A stretch of 64,000 bases of DNA, from positions 310,001 through 374,000 of the forward strand of contig NZ_JABXYJ010000002.1 of the NCBI RefSeq assembly GCF_013377855.1, given 5' to 3'. The notes under the pieces were generated by a model. The model made no database searches, had not been told where the DNA came from, and saw only the letters and a list, made by a program, of their open reading frames with translations. The first letter of the stretch is position 1. Every line of letters starts with the position of its first letter. A program made the translations under genes and the position numbers. Shown here one piece after another: positions 45,044 to 54,598 of this stretch. Source of the DNA: Cognatundibacterium oligocarboniphilum. GTDB taxonomy: Bacteria > Pseudomonadota > Gammaproteobacteria > Burkholderiales > Burkholderiaceae_D.

Positions 45044-46030
45044 TTAACTGGCAAAAGAGCGATGCCGGATCAGGCGTGCAACGGCAACACAGTGTTCCAC
45101 TTGCGCGGTAATGTTATGCGGCACCTCGATTTTTCCAGCCAGCACCTGCTCAATCCAGCCAGCGGTACTGTCGGCGTCGATGTGATCCGGCGTTTCCGTA
45201 ACGGCGCCGATAATTGTCTGGTGCGTATACTCCAGCGTCGTGCACTCCCCCGCATGCAGCCAGTCTATCTGCTGCATGCGCCCGGTACTTGCCACTGTCT
45301 CTCCTTCGGTTCCACGCATCAGAAAAACATCGCCTTCCTGCGGAGATGCCTTGTGAGTGAAATAAGAAGTCAGCATCTCACGGTATTCAGGATGCGTGTA
45401 AGAAGTCAGCCGCAGCGCAGGCACATCAAATGGCTGCAAAATCTTGACCAGCGTATGCGTGGAATTTCTCACTCCCAGTATCTGGCGTAAAGACAATAAG
45501 TGCGCCATCGCCGGAGAAAGGCAGTCAATTGGCATCAGCGCCGGCCGGCCGGCTTTCATCTGCGCCATTACCTGATCCGAATCAACTGCCAGCGGCCAGC
45601 CCATTGCCTCAAAAATTTCAACCGTCGTTACCCTGCCAGCATCCGTTCGCACACCATGCACGAGCACCGGCACACCGCGACGTGCCAACAGCATCGCCAG
45701 CAAAGGCGTGAGATTAGCTTTTTTACGGGCACCGTTATAAGTCGGAATCAGCACAGGTACATACTGACTATCTGCAGGTATCTGCAACGGCAACAGGAAA
45801 GACTTTGCCGCCGCCAGAAATCCGGCAATTTCATCGACCGACTCTCCCTTAATCCGCATCGATAATAAAATTGCCCCCAACTCGAGCGCAGAAACACGTC
45901 CGGTAAGCATGGCATGATAGAGCTGTTCAGCATCCTGCATGGACATGTTTCTGGCACCCTCTTTGCCGCGCCCGATTTCCTTGATAAATCGGGCTACCGG
46001 AAAATGTGCCTGGTCTTCGTTGTTACTCAT
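45044..46030 (-). CDS. ybiB: YbiB-type DNA-binding protein (TrpD2 family)
   Basis: A 328-residue protein homologous to anthranilate phosphoribosyltransferase (TrpD) in fold. MSMQDAEQLYHAMLTGRVSALELGAILLSMRIKGE is the helical N-terminal part and PVLIPTYNGARKKANLTPLLAMLLARRGVPVLVHGV (about residues 92-127) is the family signature. The phosphoribosyl loop is altered from that of true TrpD. E. coli YbiB binds DNA without base specificity and is LexA-regulated; whether this holds here is not visible. Neighbouring EVE-domain gene is co-directional, 6 bases away from the end of it. Confidence 0.9.
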   Translation of the reverse strand: MSNNEDQAHFPVARFIKEIGRGKEGARNMSMQDAEQLYHAMLTGRVSALELGAILLSMRIKGESVDEIAGFLAAAKSFLLPLQIPADSQYVPVLIPTYNGARKKANLTPLLAMLLARRGVPVLVHGVRTDAGRVTTVEIFEAMGWPLAVDSDQVMAQMKAGRPALMPIDCLSPAMAHLLSLRQILGVRNSTHTLVKILQPFDVPALRLTSYTHPEYREMLTSYFTHKASPQEGDVFLMRGTEGETVASTGRMQQIDWLHAGECTTLEYTHQTIIGAVTETPDHIDADSTAGWIEQVLAGKIEVPHNITAQVEHCVAVARLIRHRSFAS

Positions 46031-46036
46031 GTGTAA

Positions 46037-46501
46037 TCAGGGAGAAGGTTGATCCAGCAGTTGTAAAATCTGCTGCCATTCGTCGGCAGTGACGGGGGTG
46101 ATAGACAACCGGCTGCCTTTTTGCAGCACACGCATTGACGACAGCGACGGCACCGCACGTAATTCGGCAAGACTAAGCAAGCGGGTTTTACGTACACCCT
46201 TCACATCCACCATCATCCAGCGAGGGTTTTCAGGCGTCGCCTTCGGATCAAAATAGTGGCTGGAGGAGTCAAATTGCGTGTGATCCGGGTAAGCCGTGCT
46301 GACGACTTCTGCCAGACCCGCGATACCGGGCGCAGGACAACTCGAATGGTAAAACAGAACACCATCACCAATCTGCATCGCATCCCGCATGAAATTCCTG
46401 GCCTGATAATTCCTCACGCCAAACCAGGGGATGGAAGATGTAGCCATCACATCATCGATGCTGACCTCATCCGGTTCTGATTTCATCAACCAATAAGCCA
46501 T
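46037..46501 (-). CDS. EVE-domain protein (PUA-like fold)
   Basis: A 154-residue protein from the ATG at 46501 (MAYWLMKSEPDEVSIDDVM). WLMKSEP, WFGVRNYQARNFMRDAMQIGDGVLFYHSSC and GIAGLAEVVSTAYPDHTQFD are characteristic of EVE domains, which bind modified bases in DNA or RNA through an aromatic cage. The single-domain housekeeping form is widely found beside zapA and 6S RNA in betaproteobacteria, as here. A longer upstream frame would run into the 6S region and is rejected. Confidence 0.93.
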   Translation of the reverse strand: MAYWLMKSEPDEVSIDDVMATSSIPWFGVRNYQARNFMRDAMQIGDGVLFYHSSCPAPGIAGLAEVVSTAYPDHTQFDSSSHYFDPKATPENPRWMMVDVKGVRKTRLLSLAELRAVPSLSSMRVLQKGSRLSITPVTADEWQQILQLLDQPSP

Positions 46502-46628
46502 AGCCGCCCTTTTGATCAAAATTGGATTGTCGCATAACTCTGCCACATTCCGCCGATTCCGGCAGCGCCAGTTAACAGGTGACGAAAAGTACAGGTACCG
46601 GATCTGGATCGGACATGTCGAGCTCAAA

Positions 46629-46668
46629 TAAAAAAACGGCCACTCACCAGAGCAGCCGTTCAAAAAAA
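46629..46668 (-). terminator. Rho-independent terminator of 6S RNA
   Basis: AACGGC (46635-46640) pairs with GCCGTT (46655-46660), with inner CTC/GAG pairing. On the minus strand the hairpin is followed by T6. It directly follows the 3' end of the 6S RNA. Confidence 0.85.
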
Positions 46669-46845
46669 GTCCCCACCGATGCCGCTATGCCGGCATCCTG
46701 AACCTGGCGGTTCAAGTTGGCTGCAGTCAGTTCAATTTCGGGTTCATCGGACTAGCGACGCTCACGCCCATCGAACAATATTCCGCGGCCTATGCACATA
46801 AATGGTTCAAGGAATATATGACATTGGCGAACACGGCAGGGAACT
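46668..46845 (-). ncRNA. ssrS: 6S RNA
   Basis: About 178 bases on the minus strand between zapA and the EVE-domain gene, the standard place. The 5' end TTCCCTGCCG pairs with the 3' end CGGTGGGGA to form the closing stem. Near the 3' side is CTTGAACC-gcca-GGTTCA, matching the CUUGAACC...GGUUCAAG hairpin of E. coli 6S. The middle can form the long bulged helix that mimics an open promoter. 6S RNA sequesters sigma-70 holoenzyme in stationary phase. Ends are estimated to within a few bases. Confidence 0.85.
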
Positions 46846-46936
46846 GAAGTTTACTCCCAAACCGTGCTTTCCGGTGAACGATTTCATCAAATTCTGATTG
46901 AAATAAGTAATAACTCTAAATTTCAGAATAGCTTTT

Positions 46937-47260
46937 TCAGAACAATTTTTCCTGGGGCGTCAACGCCTGATCCAACACATCGTGCATGGCCTGCATTTTC
47001 TGGTTCACCTCAGAAAGCGACATGCCAGACAAAGGCCCCTCTGACGATTTCGTTGCCAACAGTTCGGTTGTCATTCCCAATGCCGCCATAACCGCGATTC
47101 TGTCTGTCCCCTTGACTTTCGATGAATCGCGGATTGCACACATCTTGGCATCCAGATAGGCAGCAGCTTCGCGCAAAGCACGATCCTCGCCTTCCTTACA
47201 AGAGAGTTTGTATCCTTGTCCCATGATGGAAACATCGACCTGAATTATTTTCTTATCCAT
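46937..47260 (-). CDS. zapA: Cell division protein ZapA
   Basis: A 107-residue cytoplasmic protein that bundles FtsZ filaments at the division ring. KIIQVDVSIMGQGYKLSCKEGEDRALREAAAYLDAKM (residues 4-40) is the ZapA N-terminal domain, and the rest is the coiled-coil dimerisation arm. Its start overlaps the stop of the zapB-like gene (TAATG-type overlap at 47260). Confidence 0.94.
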   Translation of the reverse strand: MDKKIIQVDVSIMGQGYKLSCKEGEDRALREAAAYLDAKMCAIRDSSKVKGTDRIAVMAALGMTTELLATKSSEGPLSGMSLSEVNQKMQAMHDVLDQALTPQEKLF

Positions 47261-47481
47261 TATGCGGCGTCCTCATCAGCAATCACTTCTGCCGGCATAC
47301 GCGACAGCAATGCCGCCACCCGGTCGTGCGCCTGTTGCATACGTGACCGCAACTCCTGATTGTCCGCATTCAGCGATGCCATTTCATGACGCAGTCCCGC
47401 GTTTTCCTTGCGCAGGGAGTGCGTCAGTTCAGCAAGTTTCGCCACTTTTTCGGCAAGCAACTCAAAATCAGAAATCATCAT
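47260..47481 (-). CDS. ZapB-like coiled-coil protein (TIGR02449-type)
   Basis: A 73-residue protein that is almost all coiled coil: FELLAEKVAKLAELTHSLRKENAGLRHEMASLNADNQELRSRMQQAHDRVAALLSRMP. Small proteins of this kind sit directly before zapA in betaproteobacteria and resemble ZapB. The overlap with zapA suggests coupled production and a joint role at the Z ring. Confidence 0.85.
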   Translation of the reverse strand: MMISDFELLAEKVAKLAELTHSLRKENAGLRHEMASLNADNQELRSRMQQAHDRVAALLSRMPAEVIADEDAA

Positions 47482-47921
47482 AAATGTATTGTTCTACAGC
47501 AAACCCGGAATCTTATTATACGAGTAAATTTTCTCAGCTCAGTGACCATCCGTAATTAAAAATACAAATTCTTCCTGATTTTTACTACATAGCTCAGATT
47601 ACCTGAAACATGCGCGGGGAACCATGCAGCAAATTCGACGTACAAGGAGTCAGCAAAGACGTGCCCGCGCCAAAAAACGCTCAGGGAACAAAATCACATC
47701 CTGCATCACAATTTTTTTAAAAATAGGTTATTATCTGACGTATAGCTAACCACGCTTGACACTTGTTGGCACAGTCTTGGTGCAATACCCGTTTAGCACC
47801 ATTGAAATTGCAGCCAGTCGCCACCAGATAACGTCTGGATAAATGGCGAGTTCCAATATACCTGACCGATATCTGTGGCGTTGTTACTACCCCTTAATTT
47901 TTCCCTCTCAACGAGGACTCC
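47482..47921. other. Intergenic region upstream of trxA
   Basis: About 440 bases between divergent zapB-like and trxA genes. A TTGACA at about 47756-47761 is a candidate -35 for trxA, but no good -10 stands at the right distance. Nothing else was recognised. Confidence 0.4.
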
Positions 47922-48248
47922 ATGAGCGAAAACATCAAATATGTAAGCGATGCTTCTTTTGAAGCTGATGTATTAAAATCTGAAAAACCGGTACTGGTTG
48001 ACTTCTGGGCTGAATGGTGCGGCCCATGCAAAATGATTGCACCGATTCTGGAAGAAGTCGCGAAAGAATACGACGGCAAAATCGTTATCGCCAAAATGGA
48101 CGTCGATGCAAACCAGTCAGTACCAGCCAAATTTGGCATTCGTGGCATCCCAACCCTGATTCTGTTTAAGAACGGTGCGGCAGCGGCTCAAAAAGTCGGT
48201 GCTCTTGCCAAAGGCCAGCTCGTTTCATTCATTGACAGCAATATCTGA
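47922..48248 (+). CDS. trxA: Thioredoxin
   Basis: A 108-residue redox protein. The active site WCGPCK is at about residues 32-37 in [18 protein letters not shown], and the cis-proline is in [14 protein letters not shown]. It reduces disulfides in cytosolic proteins such as ribonucleotide reductase. Full length. It lies directly before rho, as in many proteobacteria. Confidence 0.97.
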   Translation: MSENIKYVSDASFEADVLKSEKPVLVDFWAEWCGPCKMIAPILEEVAKEYDGKIVIAKMDVDANQSVPAKFGIRGIPTLILFKNGAAAAQKVGALAKGQLVSFIDSNI

Positions 48249-48453
48249 CGCGCATGAATTGACGGTCAGCCTGCATCCAAGATGGTGTACAATCACAATC
48301 TGCTGATGCAGCTGACGCAGCATAATCATTATCTCTTGGTTGAAATGGCCAAGGGTTGTCAGAGACAAGTAATCTACCTGTAACGATTCTGTTTATTCCG
48401 TAGCTCCTCCGTTCACTCCCCCACCTCATATTCCCCAGTCCGGGACATTCACC

Positions 48454-49716
48454 ATGCATCTATCTGAATTAAAGGCCCTGCACGTATCTGCTTTGCTCGA
48501 AATGGCTGTAGGGCTCGATATCGACAATGCAGCGCGCATGCGCAAGCAAGAACTCATGTTTGCGATTCTGAAAAAGCGAGCCAAAGCAGGCGAGCAGATT
48601 TTCGGCGACGGCGCCCTCGAAGTCTTGCCTGATGGCTTCGGCTTCTTGCGCTCACCTGATGCCAGCTATATGGCATCGACTGACGATATTTATATCTCGC
48701 CTTCGCAAATCCGTCGCTTCAATCTGCACACCGGTGATTCGATCGAAGGTGAAGTGCGTACACCAAAAGACGGCGAACGCTATTTCGCATTGGTGAAGGT
48801 GGACAAAGTTAATGGCGAATCGCCGGAAGCATCGAAGCATCGTATCCTGTTTGAAAACCTCACTCCACTGCATCCGAATAAAGTATTGAATCTGGAACGC
48901 GATATGCGCGGCGAGGAAAATACCACCGGTCGCATCATTGATATGATTGCCCCTATCGGTCGCGGTCAGCGTGGTTTGCTGGTGGCGTCACCAAAATCCG
49001 GTAAATCCGTGATGCTGCAGCACGTTGCACACGCAATCACCACCAACCACCCTGATGTGACACTGATCGTACTGCTGATCGACGAACGTCCTGAAGAAGT
49101 GACCGAGATGCAGCGCTCGGTGCGCGGTGAAGTGGTTGCCTCGACCTTCGACGAACCAGCCACCCGCCACGTGCAAGTTGCCGAGATGGTGCTGGAAAAA
49201 GCCAAACGCTTAGTCGAAATGAAAAAAGATGTCGTGATCCTGCTGGACTCGATCACCCGTCTGGCACGCGCCTACAATACCGTCATCCCGGCATCCGGCA
49301 AAGTTCTGACCGGCGGTGTCGATGCAAATGCGCTGCAGCGCCCTAAACGGTTCTTCGGCGCAGCCCGTAACGTCGAAGAAGGCGGCTCGCTGACCATTAT
49401 CGCTACCGCGCTGATCGAAACCGGCAGCCGTATGGATGATGTGATTTACGAAGAATTCAAAGGCACCGGCAACATGGAGGTTCACCTCGAACGACGCCTG
49501 GCTGAAAAACGCGTCTACCCGGCAATCAACCTGAACAAATCCGGTACCCGTCGCGAGGAATTACTGATCAAACCGGATCAGCTGCAGAAGATCTGGATCT
49601 TGCGCAAACTGCTGTATTCGATGGACGAGATCGAGGCGATGGAATTCATTCTCGACAAAATGAAAGCCACGAAAAACAATGCAGAATTTTTTGAGATGAT
49701 GCGTCGTGGCGGTTAA
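48454..49716 (+). CDS. rho: Transcription termination factor Rho
   Basis: A 420-residue hexameric RNA helicase. [18 protein letters not shown] is the N-terminal helix bundle. [17 protein letters not shown], with [15 protein letters not shown], forms the RNA-binding cold-shock-like domain. Walker A is in [19 protein letters not shown] (about 178-196), Walker B in [17 protein letters not shown], and the Q/R loops are [29 protein letters not shown]. Full length with a strong terminator after it. Confidence 0.98.
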   Translation: MHLSELKALHVSALLEMAVGLDIDNAARMRKQELMFAILKKRAKAGEQIFGDGALEVLPDGFGFLRSPDASYMASTDDIYISPSQIRRFNLHTGDSIEGEVRTPKDGERYFALVKVDKVNGESPEASKHRILFENLTPLHPNKVLNLERDMRGEENTTGRIIDMIAPIGRGQRGLLVASPKSGKSVMLQHVAHAITTNHPDVTLIVLLIDERPEEVTEMQRSVRGEVVASTFDEPATRHVQVAEMVLEKAKRLVEMKKDVVILLDSITRLARAYNTVIPASGKVLTGGVDANALQRPKRFFGAARNVEEGGSLTIIATALIETGSRMDDVIYEEFKGTGNMEVHLERRLAEKRVYPAINLNKSGTRREELLIKPDQLQKIWILRKLLYSMDEIEAMEFILDKMKATKNNAEFFEMMRRGG

Positions 49717-49752
49717 TTCGCTGGATTATCCGGGATGAATTGTCCGTTCAAT

Positions 49753-49786
49753 AAAAAACGCTGGGAATCCATCCCAGCGTTTTTTA
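49753..49786 (+). terminator. Rho-independent terminator after rho
   Basis: ACGCTGGGA (49758-49766), loop ATCCA, TCCCAGCGT (49772-49780), then T5. A-run upstream makes it bidirectional. Confidence 0.92.
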
Positions 49787-49922
49787 TTGTCGGTATCAAA
49801 GTGACTGATTGCTCTCAAATTATCTGCATTATTTGATACTTTTTAATGCATATAATCCGGAGTTTATTTATCAGAAAACTATGCGATATCCTGCGAACAT
49901 CGCATGCGTCCCATCAGTTATT

Positions 49923-51359
49923 TCAGCCACCCGATTCGATCCTGCTCCAGCCGCCGCCCACTGCCTTGTACAAACCAACCACAGCACTCAGGTGCGCACG
50001 CTGCATATCGATCAGTGCAGTTTCGGCCTGAGCCAGATCACGCTGGGTATTCAGAACCTCGAGATAGCTGCTGTAACCATTCCGGTAGCGTAAATCAGTC
50101 AGTCGCAGACTGTCTTTCAATGCCACCACGCGTTTCTGGTTCGCGACGTATTGTGATTCATTGGATGCTGCACTGCTCAATGCATCATGGACATCACGGA
50201 AGGCAGACTGCACGGCCTGTACATATTGCGCCATAGCCTGTGTTTTACGCGCTTCGGCACCGGATACGACTGCTCCGATAGCTCCTGCGCGAAATACCGG
50301 CTGAACCAGATTCGCGCCAATATTCCATAGCCAGGATGCCGGATTAATCAGGTCATGAAAGGCTTTAGATTCATAACCGGCGCCTATCGTCAGCTTCAGA
50401 CTGGGGAAATACTGTGATTTAGCCTGTCCAATATCGGCATTTGCCGCAATCAGAGCCTGCTCCGCTGCCAGTAAATCAGGGCGACGGTTCAGCAAATCAG
50501 AAGGTAAATCATTTGGCATACTCAGATTCTGGTACAAATTACCAATCGTGTTACCACGCAGAATATTCGGATGCGCAATAGCATCCGGAGTCCGCCCCAG
50601 CAATACCGCCATCGCAGACTCTGTGATGGCAACCAGCTGCTGTGCCTGGGCCATGGAAATTTCAGCGGCTGCCGCCTCTGATTCCGCCTGATGCAGATCC
50701 AGTTCACCAATCGCACCGGCAGTAAAACGCTTTTGTTGTAAGCGTAAATTTTCCTGGCGGGTTTTCAGCGTCGCCTGTACCAATGCCAGCTGGGCATCTC
50801 CAGCCCGCAGTGTGAAATAAGTCTGTGCCAGATTACTGTACAAACCAGACAACACGACTGCACGGTTGTTTTCTTGCGCCAGCAAACGGGCACGCGCGGC
50901 TTCGTCTGCCCGGGATAATTTGCCCCACAAATCGACTTCGTAGGAAGCGCTCAGGCCAAGCTGATAATCGGTATTGATCAGCGCAGCGCCGACCGGCAAC
51001 TTGCCGGAATTCTGACTCGTTCTGGCTTTCGTACCGCCCAGTGTCGCATCCACAGAAGGAAAGCGATTCGAACGGGCTGAAGTAGCCAGCGCGCGTGCTT
51101 CTTCAATCCGTCCGGAAGCCAGCAACAGATCCTGATTATTCGTCGTGGCCTCGTCCAGCAACTGATTCAGGACAGGATCCTGAAAACCTTGCCACCAGCT
51201 CACATAATCGGTGGCTGTCGTTTTATGGTTTGTGACAACAGTGCCGACGCTGGCAGGAAGCTGCAGCGCCGGGCGCTGGTAATCCGGGCCGACGGAAGCA
51301 CATCCAGCAAGAATCAGGCTGGCAGTCATGGCACTACATATAAATGATGTTCTCAACAT
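49923..51359 (-). CDS. Outer-membrane efflux lipoprotein, NodT/OprM family
   Basis: A 478-residue TolC-like channel protein. The lipoprotein signal SLILAGCAS puts the lipidated Cys at residue 19. DYVSWWQGFQDPVLNQLLDEA is the family start, and the two repeated helix-rich halves contain RRPDLLAAEQALIAANADIG and YRNGYSSYLEVLNTQRDL. It forms the exit duct of the adjacent RND pump, whose gene ends three bases upstream in the transcript. A 7-bp hairpin ATGCGAT...ATCGCAT at 49881-49905, just past its stop, might act as a weak terminator. Confidence 0.94.
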   Translation of the reverse strand: MLRTSFICSAMTASLILAGCASVGPDYQRPALQLPASVGTVVTNHKTTATDYVSWWQGFQDPVLNQLLDEATTNNQDLLLASGRIEEARALATSARSNRFPSVDATLGGTKARTSQNSGKLPVGAALINTDYQLGLSASYEVDLWGKLSRADEAARARLLAQENNRAVVLSGLYSNLAQTYFTLRAGDAQLALVQATLKTRQENLRLQQKRFTAGAIGELDLHQAESEAAAAEISMAQAQQLVAITESAMAVLLGRTPDAIAHPNILRGNTIGNLYQNLSMPNDLPSDLLNRRPDLLAAEQALIAANADIGQAKSQYFPSLKLTIGAGYESKAFHDLINPASWLWNIGANLVQPVFRAGAIGAVVSGAEARKTQAMAQYVQAVQSAFRDVHDALSSAASNESQYVANQKRVVALKDSLRLTDLRYRNGYSSYLEVLNTQRDLAQAETALIDMQRAHLSAVVGLYKAVGGGWSRIESGG

Positions 51360-51361
51360 AA

Positions 51362-54300
51362 CTATTCCTTCGCCTCAACAGAAGATGCCGGAGGCAAAAT
51401 GGGAGCGGGATGCTTAAAATCCTCTTCCGTTGTTTTAAAGCGCTTGTCGTTAATCAATTTGAAAAACAATGGTACGAAGAAAATCGCCAGGAATGTCGCT
51501 GCCAGCATGCCGCCAAACACACCCGTTCCCAGTGACTGACGGGCGGCTGCACCGGCACCGTGAGAAAACGCGAGCGGAGCCACCCCGAGAATAAATGCCA
51601 TCGAAGTCATCAGAATCGGACGGAAGCGCAGGCGCGCCGCTTCCACCGCCGCGGCTACCGGTGCATAACCTTCATGCACCTTCATCACAGCGAATTCAAC
51701 GATCAGAATCGCATTTTTTGCGGATAATCCCAGCAAAGTCACCAGACCAATCTGGAAATAGACGTCGTTATTGAAATGACGCAGATAAACCGCCAGCAAA
51801 GCGCCGAAGATACCGAATGGCATTGCCAGCAGAACAGAAAACGGCAGCGACCATTTTTCATACTGTGCGGCAAGAATCAGGAAAATCATCAACACGCCTG
51901 CACCCAGTGCCAACCCTGCGGCATTGCTGCTGCGTTTTTCCTGGAACGAAGCACCACCCCAGTCATATACAACGTCAGCCGGCAAAATGTTTTTGGCAGC
52001 CCGCTCCATAGCAGCAATCGCCTGACCGGAGCTATAACCTGGTTTTGCATCCCCCAGCAATTTAATCGCCGGCAGTGCGTTAAAGCGTTGTACTGAATCC
52101 GGCCCGGTAATGAATTTAATTGTCGTGAACGCCCTGACCGGTACCATAGCACCACTTGCCGAACGCACATACATGCCACCGATATCATCCGGTTTGGCAC
52201 GGTATTGACCTTCAGCCTGTAACTGGACAGTGTAGATGCGTCCGTTTTTATTAAAGTCATTCACATAATAACTGCCCATGGTCGCGGCCAGCGTATTGTA
52301 GACATCGGATAAAGTCACGCCCATGGAACGTGCTTTTTCATTGTCCACATCCACAAACAATTGCGGCGAATTAGCCTGCCACAATGTTTTCACACCGGCC
52401 AGTTCAGGCTGCTTATTAGCTTCGGCAATCAACAGGGGTAACAATTCGGCCAGTCGCTTGACGCCACCTTCGCCGGCATTCTGCAGATAAAACTCAAAAC
52501 CTCCCGTCTGCCCCAAACCCTGAATCGCAGGAGGACTGAAAAACAGTGGCAAGCCTTCTTTGATATGCCCGGTTTTCATGTAGCTCTCGCCCACCATCTG
52601 CTGCGCAGACTGATTTCGCTGATCCCAGGGCTTTAGGGGGAAGAACATTGTTGCTGCCGATGATTTCAAGCCACCGCCACCGAGAAAATCAAGCCCCACC
52701 AGTGCAAAGGTGGTATCGATATTCTTGTTGGTCTTCATGATGCTTTCAACCTGTTTCACCATGTTATTGGTACGGTCAAGCGAAGCGCCGTCGGGCATAA
52801 TTGCCGCTCCGAGGAAATACCCCTGATCTTCGTCCGGCACCAAACCGCCGGGAACATTTTTCCACAGCAGGCCCGTCATCAGTATCATGCCGATCACCAG
52901 GGAGGTTCCCAGAACAGCACGTTTGAGGAAAAAAGAAACGCCGTTGGTATAACGCTTCGTCAGGCGCAGGAAAGCTGCATTGAACCAGGTGAAAAACCGA
53001 TTATGATTTTCAGAACCGGGCTTCAGCAACAAGGCGCACAAAGCCGGCGTGAGTGTCAGCGCGACGATGCCGGACAACACGACTGCCAGCGAAATCGTGA
53101 CAGAAAACTGCCGGTACAATTCACCGGCCAAACCACCGAGGAACGCAATCGGACCAAACGCTGCCACCAGCACCAGCACAATCGCGATCACTGGCCCGGT
53201 CACCTCACGCATCGCTTCAATCGCAGCCGCATTCGGTGTCATGCCTTCTTCATTGATCAGACGTTCCACGTTTTCCAGCACCACGATCGCGTCATCCACT
53301 ACAATACCGATCGCCAGCACCATCCCGAACAAGGTAAGGGTGTTAATGCTGTATCCCAGTAAGTGCAGACCTGCCAGCGTGCCAATCAGTGAAACTGGCA
53401 CTGCCAGTGTCGGAATGATAGTCGCGCGCCAGCTTTGCAAAAACAGATATACCACGATAAATACCAGCACCATCGCTTCACCCAGCGTCTTCAGCACTTC
53501 GGCAATCGACTCTGTCACAAATGGCGTGGTGTCGTAAGGCGTGGTGTATTCCATCCCTTCCGGAAATTTGGCCTTCAGTTCCTGCAGCGTTTTCTCCACT
53601 GCTTTCCGGGTTTCCAGTGCATTCGCTCCGGTCTGTAAAAATACACCGATATTGGCGGAAGGATGACCGTTAACGCGTCCATACAGACTGTAGTCTTTCG
53701 AACCCAGTTCTACCCGTGCCACATCGCTGATACGGACGGTACCACCATTTTTGGAAGATTTAATAATGATATTGGCAAACTCAGCCGGCTCCAGCAAACG
53801 CCCTTTCGCCGTCACAGTCATAGTCAGTTCTTCGGTATTGTTGGGTGGCGCGCCAACCTTACCAGCCGCATACTGCGCATTCTGCTCCGATACCGCATTC
53901 GAGATATCGTTCACAGTCACACCAAGCTGTGCCATCCGGTCCGGACGCATCCAGATACGCATTGCATAGTCTTTGGCACCGAAAATCTGCACATTGGTGG
54001 TACCGGGAACACGTTTGATCGCATCCAGCACATTCTGCGTCGCATAATTCGACAGATACAGTGCATCGTAACGATTATCCGGTGAGAACAACGCTGCGAC
54101 AACCAGAAAATTAGAGGAACTCTTGGCAACCGTCACGCCCTGACGACGTACTTCCTGGGGCAATTTCGCATCCGCCTGACGCACCCGGTTATTCACGTTA
54201 ACTGCAGCAATATCCAGATTTGTGCCGACTTCAAAAGTCACATTGATCGAGACCCGGCCATCGGCAGAAGAAACCGAATCCATGTACAGCATGTGTTCGA

Positions 54301-54517
54301 CACCATTGATCTGCTCTTCAATCGGTGCAGCTACGGTGCGCTCCACCACTTCAGCAGAAGCGCCGGGATAAAACGCAGTAACGTTGACCACCGGAGGAGC
54401 AATTTCCGGATAACGTGAAATAGGCAGGACGCGCAACGCGGCCAAGCCTGCCAGCACGATAATCAGCGACATCACGGTCGCCAGGATCGGCCGGTTAATA
54501 AAAAATTTAGAGAACAT
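51362..54517 (-). CDS. RND multidrug efflux pump, inner-membrane HAE1 family (AcrB/MexB-like)
   Basis: A 1051-residue proton-driven pump. The proton-relay residues are visible: Asp-Asp in GIVVDDAIVVLENVERL (about residues 403-419), Lys in LSAKNAILIVEFAV (about 940), and Thr in MTSMAFILGVAPLAF (about 976). MFSKFFINRPILATVMSLIIVLAGLAAL is TM1. PISRYPEIAPPVV and the repeated halves fit the HAE1 group. With the channel downstream and the adaptor upstream it should expel antibiotics, dyes or solvents from the periplasm. The pump gene itself looks intact. Its adaptor gene, however, has a stop codon. Confidence 0.97.
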   Translation of the reverse strand: MFSKFFINRPILATVMSLIIVLAGLAALRVLPISRYPEIAPPVVNVTAFYPGASAEVVERTVAAPIEEQINGVEHMLYMDSVSSADGRVSINVTFEVGTNLDIAAVNVNNRVRQADAKLPQEVRRQGVTVAKSSSNFLVVAALFSPDNRYDALYLSNYATQNVLDAIKRVPGTTNVQIFGAKDYAMRIWMRPDRMAQLGVTVNDISNAVSEQNAQYAAGKVGAPPNNTEELTMTVTAKGRLLEPAEFANIIIKSSKNGGTVRISDVARVELGSKDYSLYGRVNGHPSANIGVFLQTGANALETRKAVEKTLQELKAKFPEGMEYTTPYDTTPFVTESIAEVLKTLGEAMVLVFIVVYLFLQSWRATIIPTLAVPVSLIGTLAGLHLLGYSINTLTLFGMVLAIGIVVDDAIVVLENVERLINEEGMTPNAAAIEAMREVTGPVIAIVLVLVAAFGPIAFLGGLAGELYRQFSVTISLAVVLSGIVALTLTPALCALLLKPGSENHNRFFTWFNAAFLRLTKRYTNGVSFFLKRAVLGTSLVIGMILMTGLLWKNVPGGLVPDEDQGYFLGAAIMPDGASLDRTNNMVKQVESIMKTNKNIDTTFALVGLDFLGGGGLKSSAATMFFPLKPWDQRNQSAQQMVGESYMKTGHIKEGLPLFFSPPAIQGLGQTGGFEFYLQNAGEGGVKRLAELLPLLIAEANKQPELAGVKTLWQANSPQLFVDVDNEKARSMGVTLSDVYNTLAATMGSYYVNDFNKNGRIYTVQLQAEGQYRAKPDDIGGMYVRSASGAMVPVRAFTTIKFITGPDSVQRFNALPAIKLLGDAKPGYSSGQAIAAMERAAKNILPADVVYDWGGASFQEKRSSNAAGLALGAGVLMIFLILAAQYEKWSLPFSVLLAMPFGIFGALLAVYLRHFNNDVYFQIGLVTLLGLSAKNAILIVEFAVMKVHEGYAPVAAAVEAARLRFRPILMTSMAFILGVAPLAFSHGAGAAARQSLGTGVFGGMLAATFLAIFFVPLFFKLINDKRFKTTEEDFKHPAPILPPASSVEAKE

Positions 54518-54598
54518 GAAAAATTCCTTGTCGCCTGTGCTGACTATGCAGCAGGATGTTCATTAAGAATACTGACTGACACAACAAATACAGGTGAT

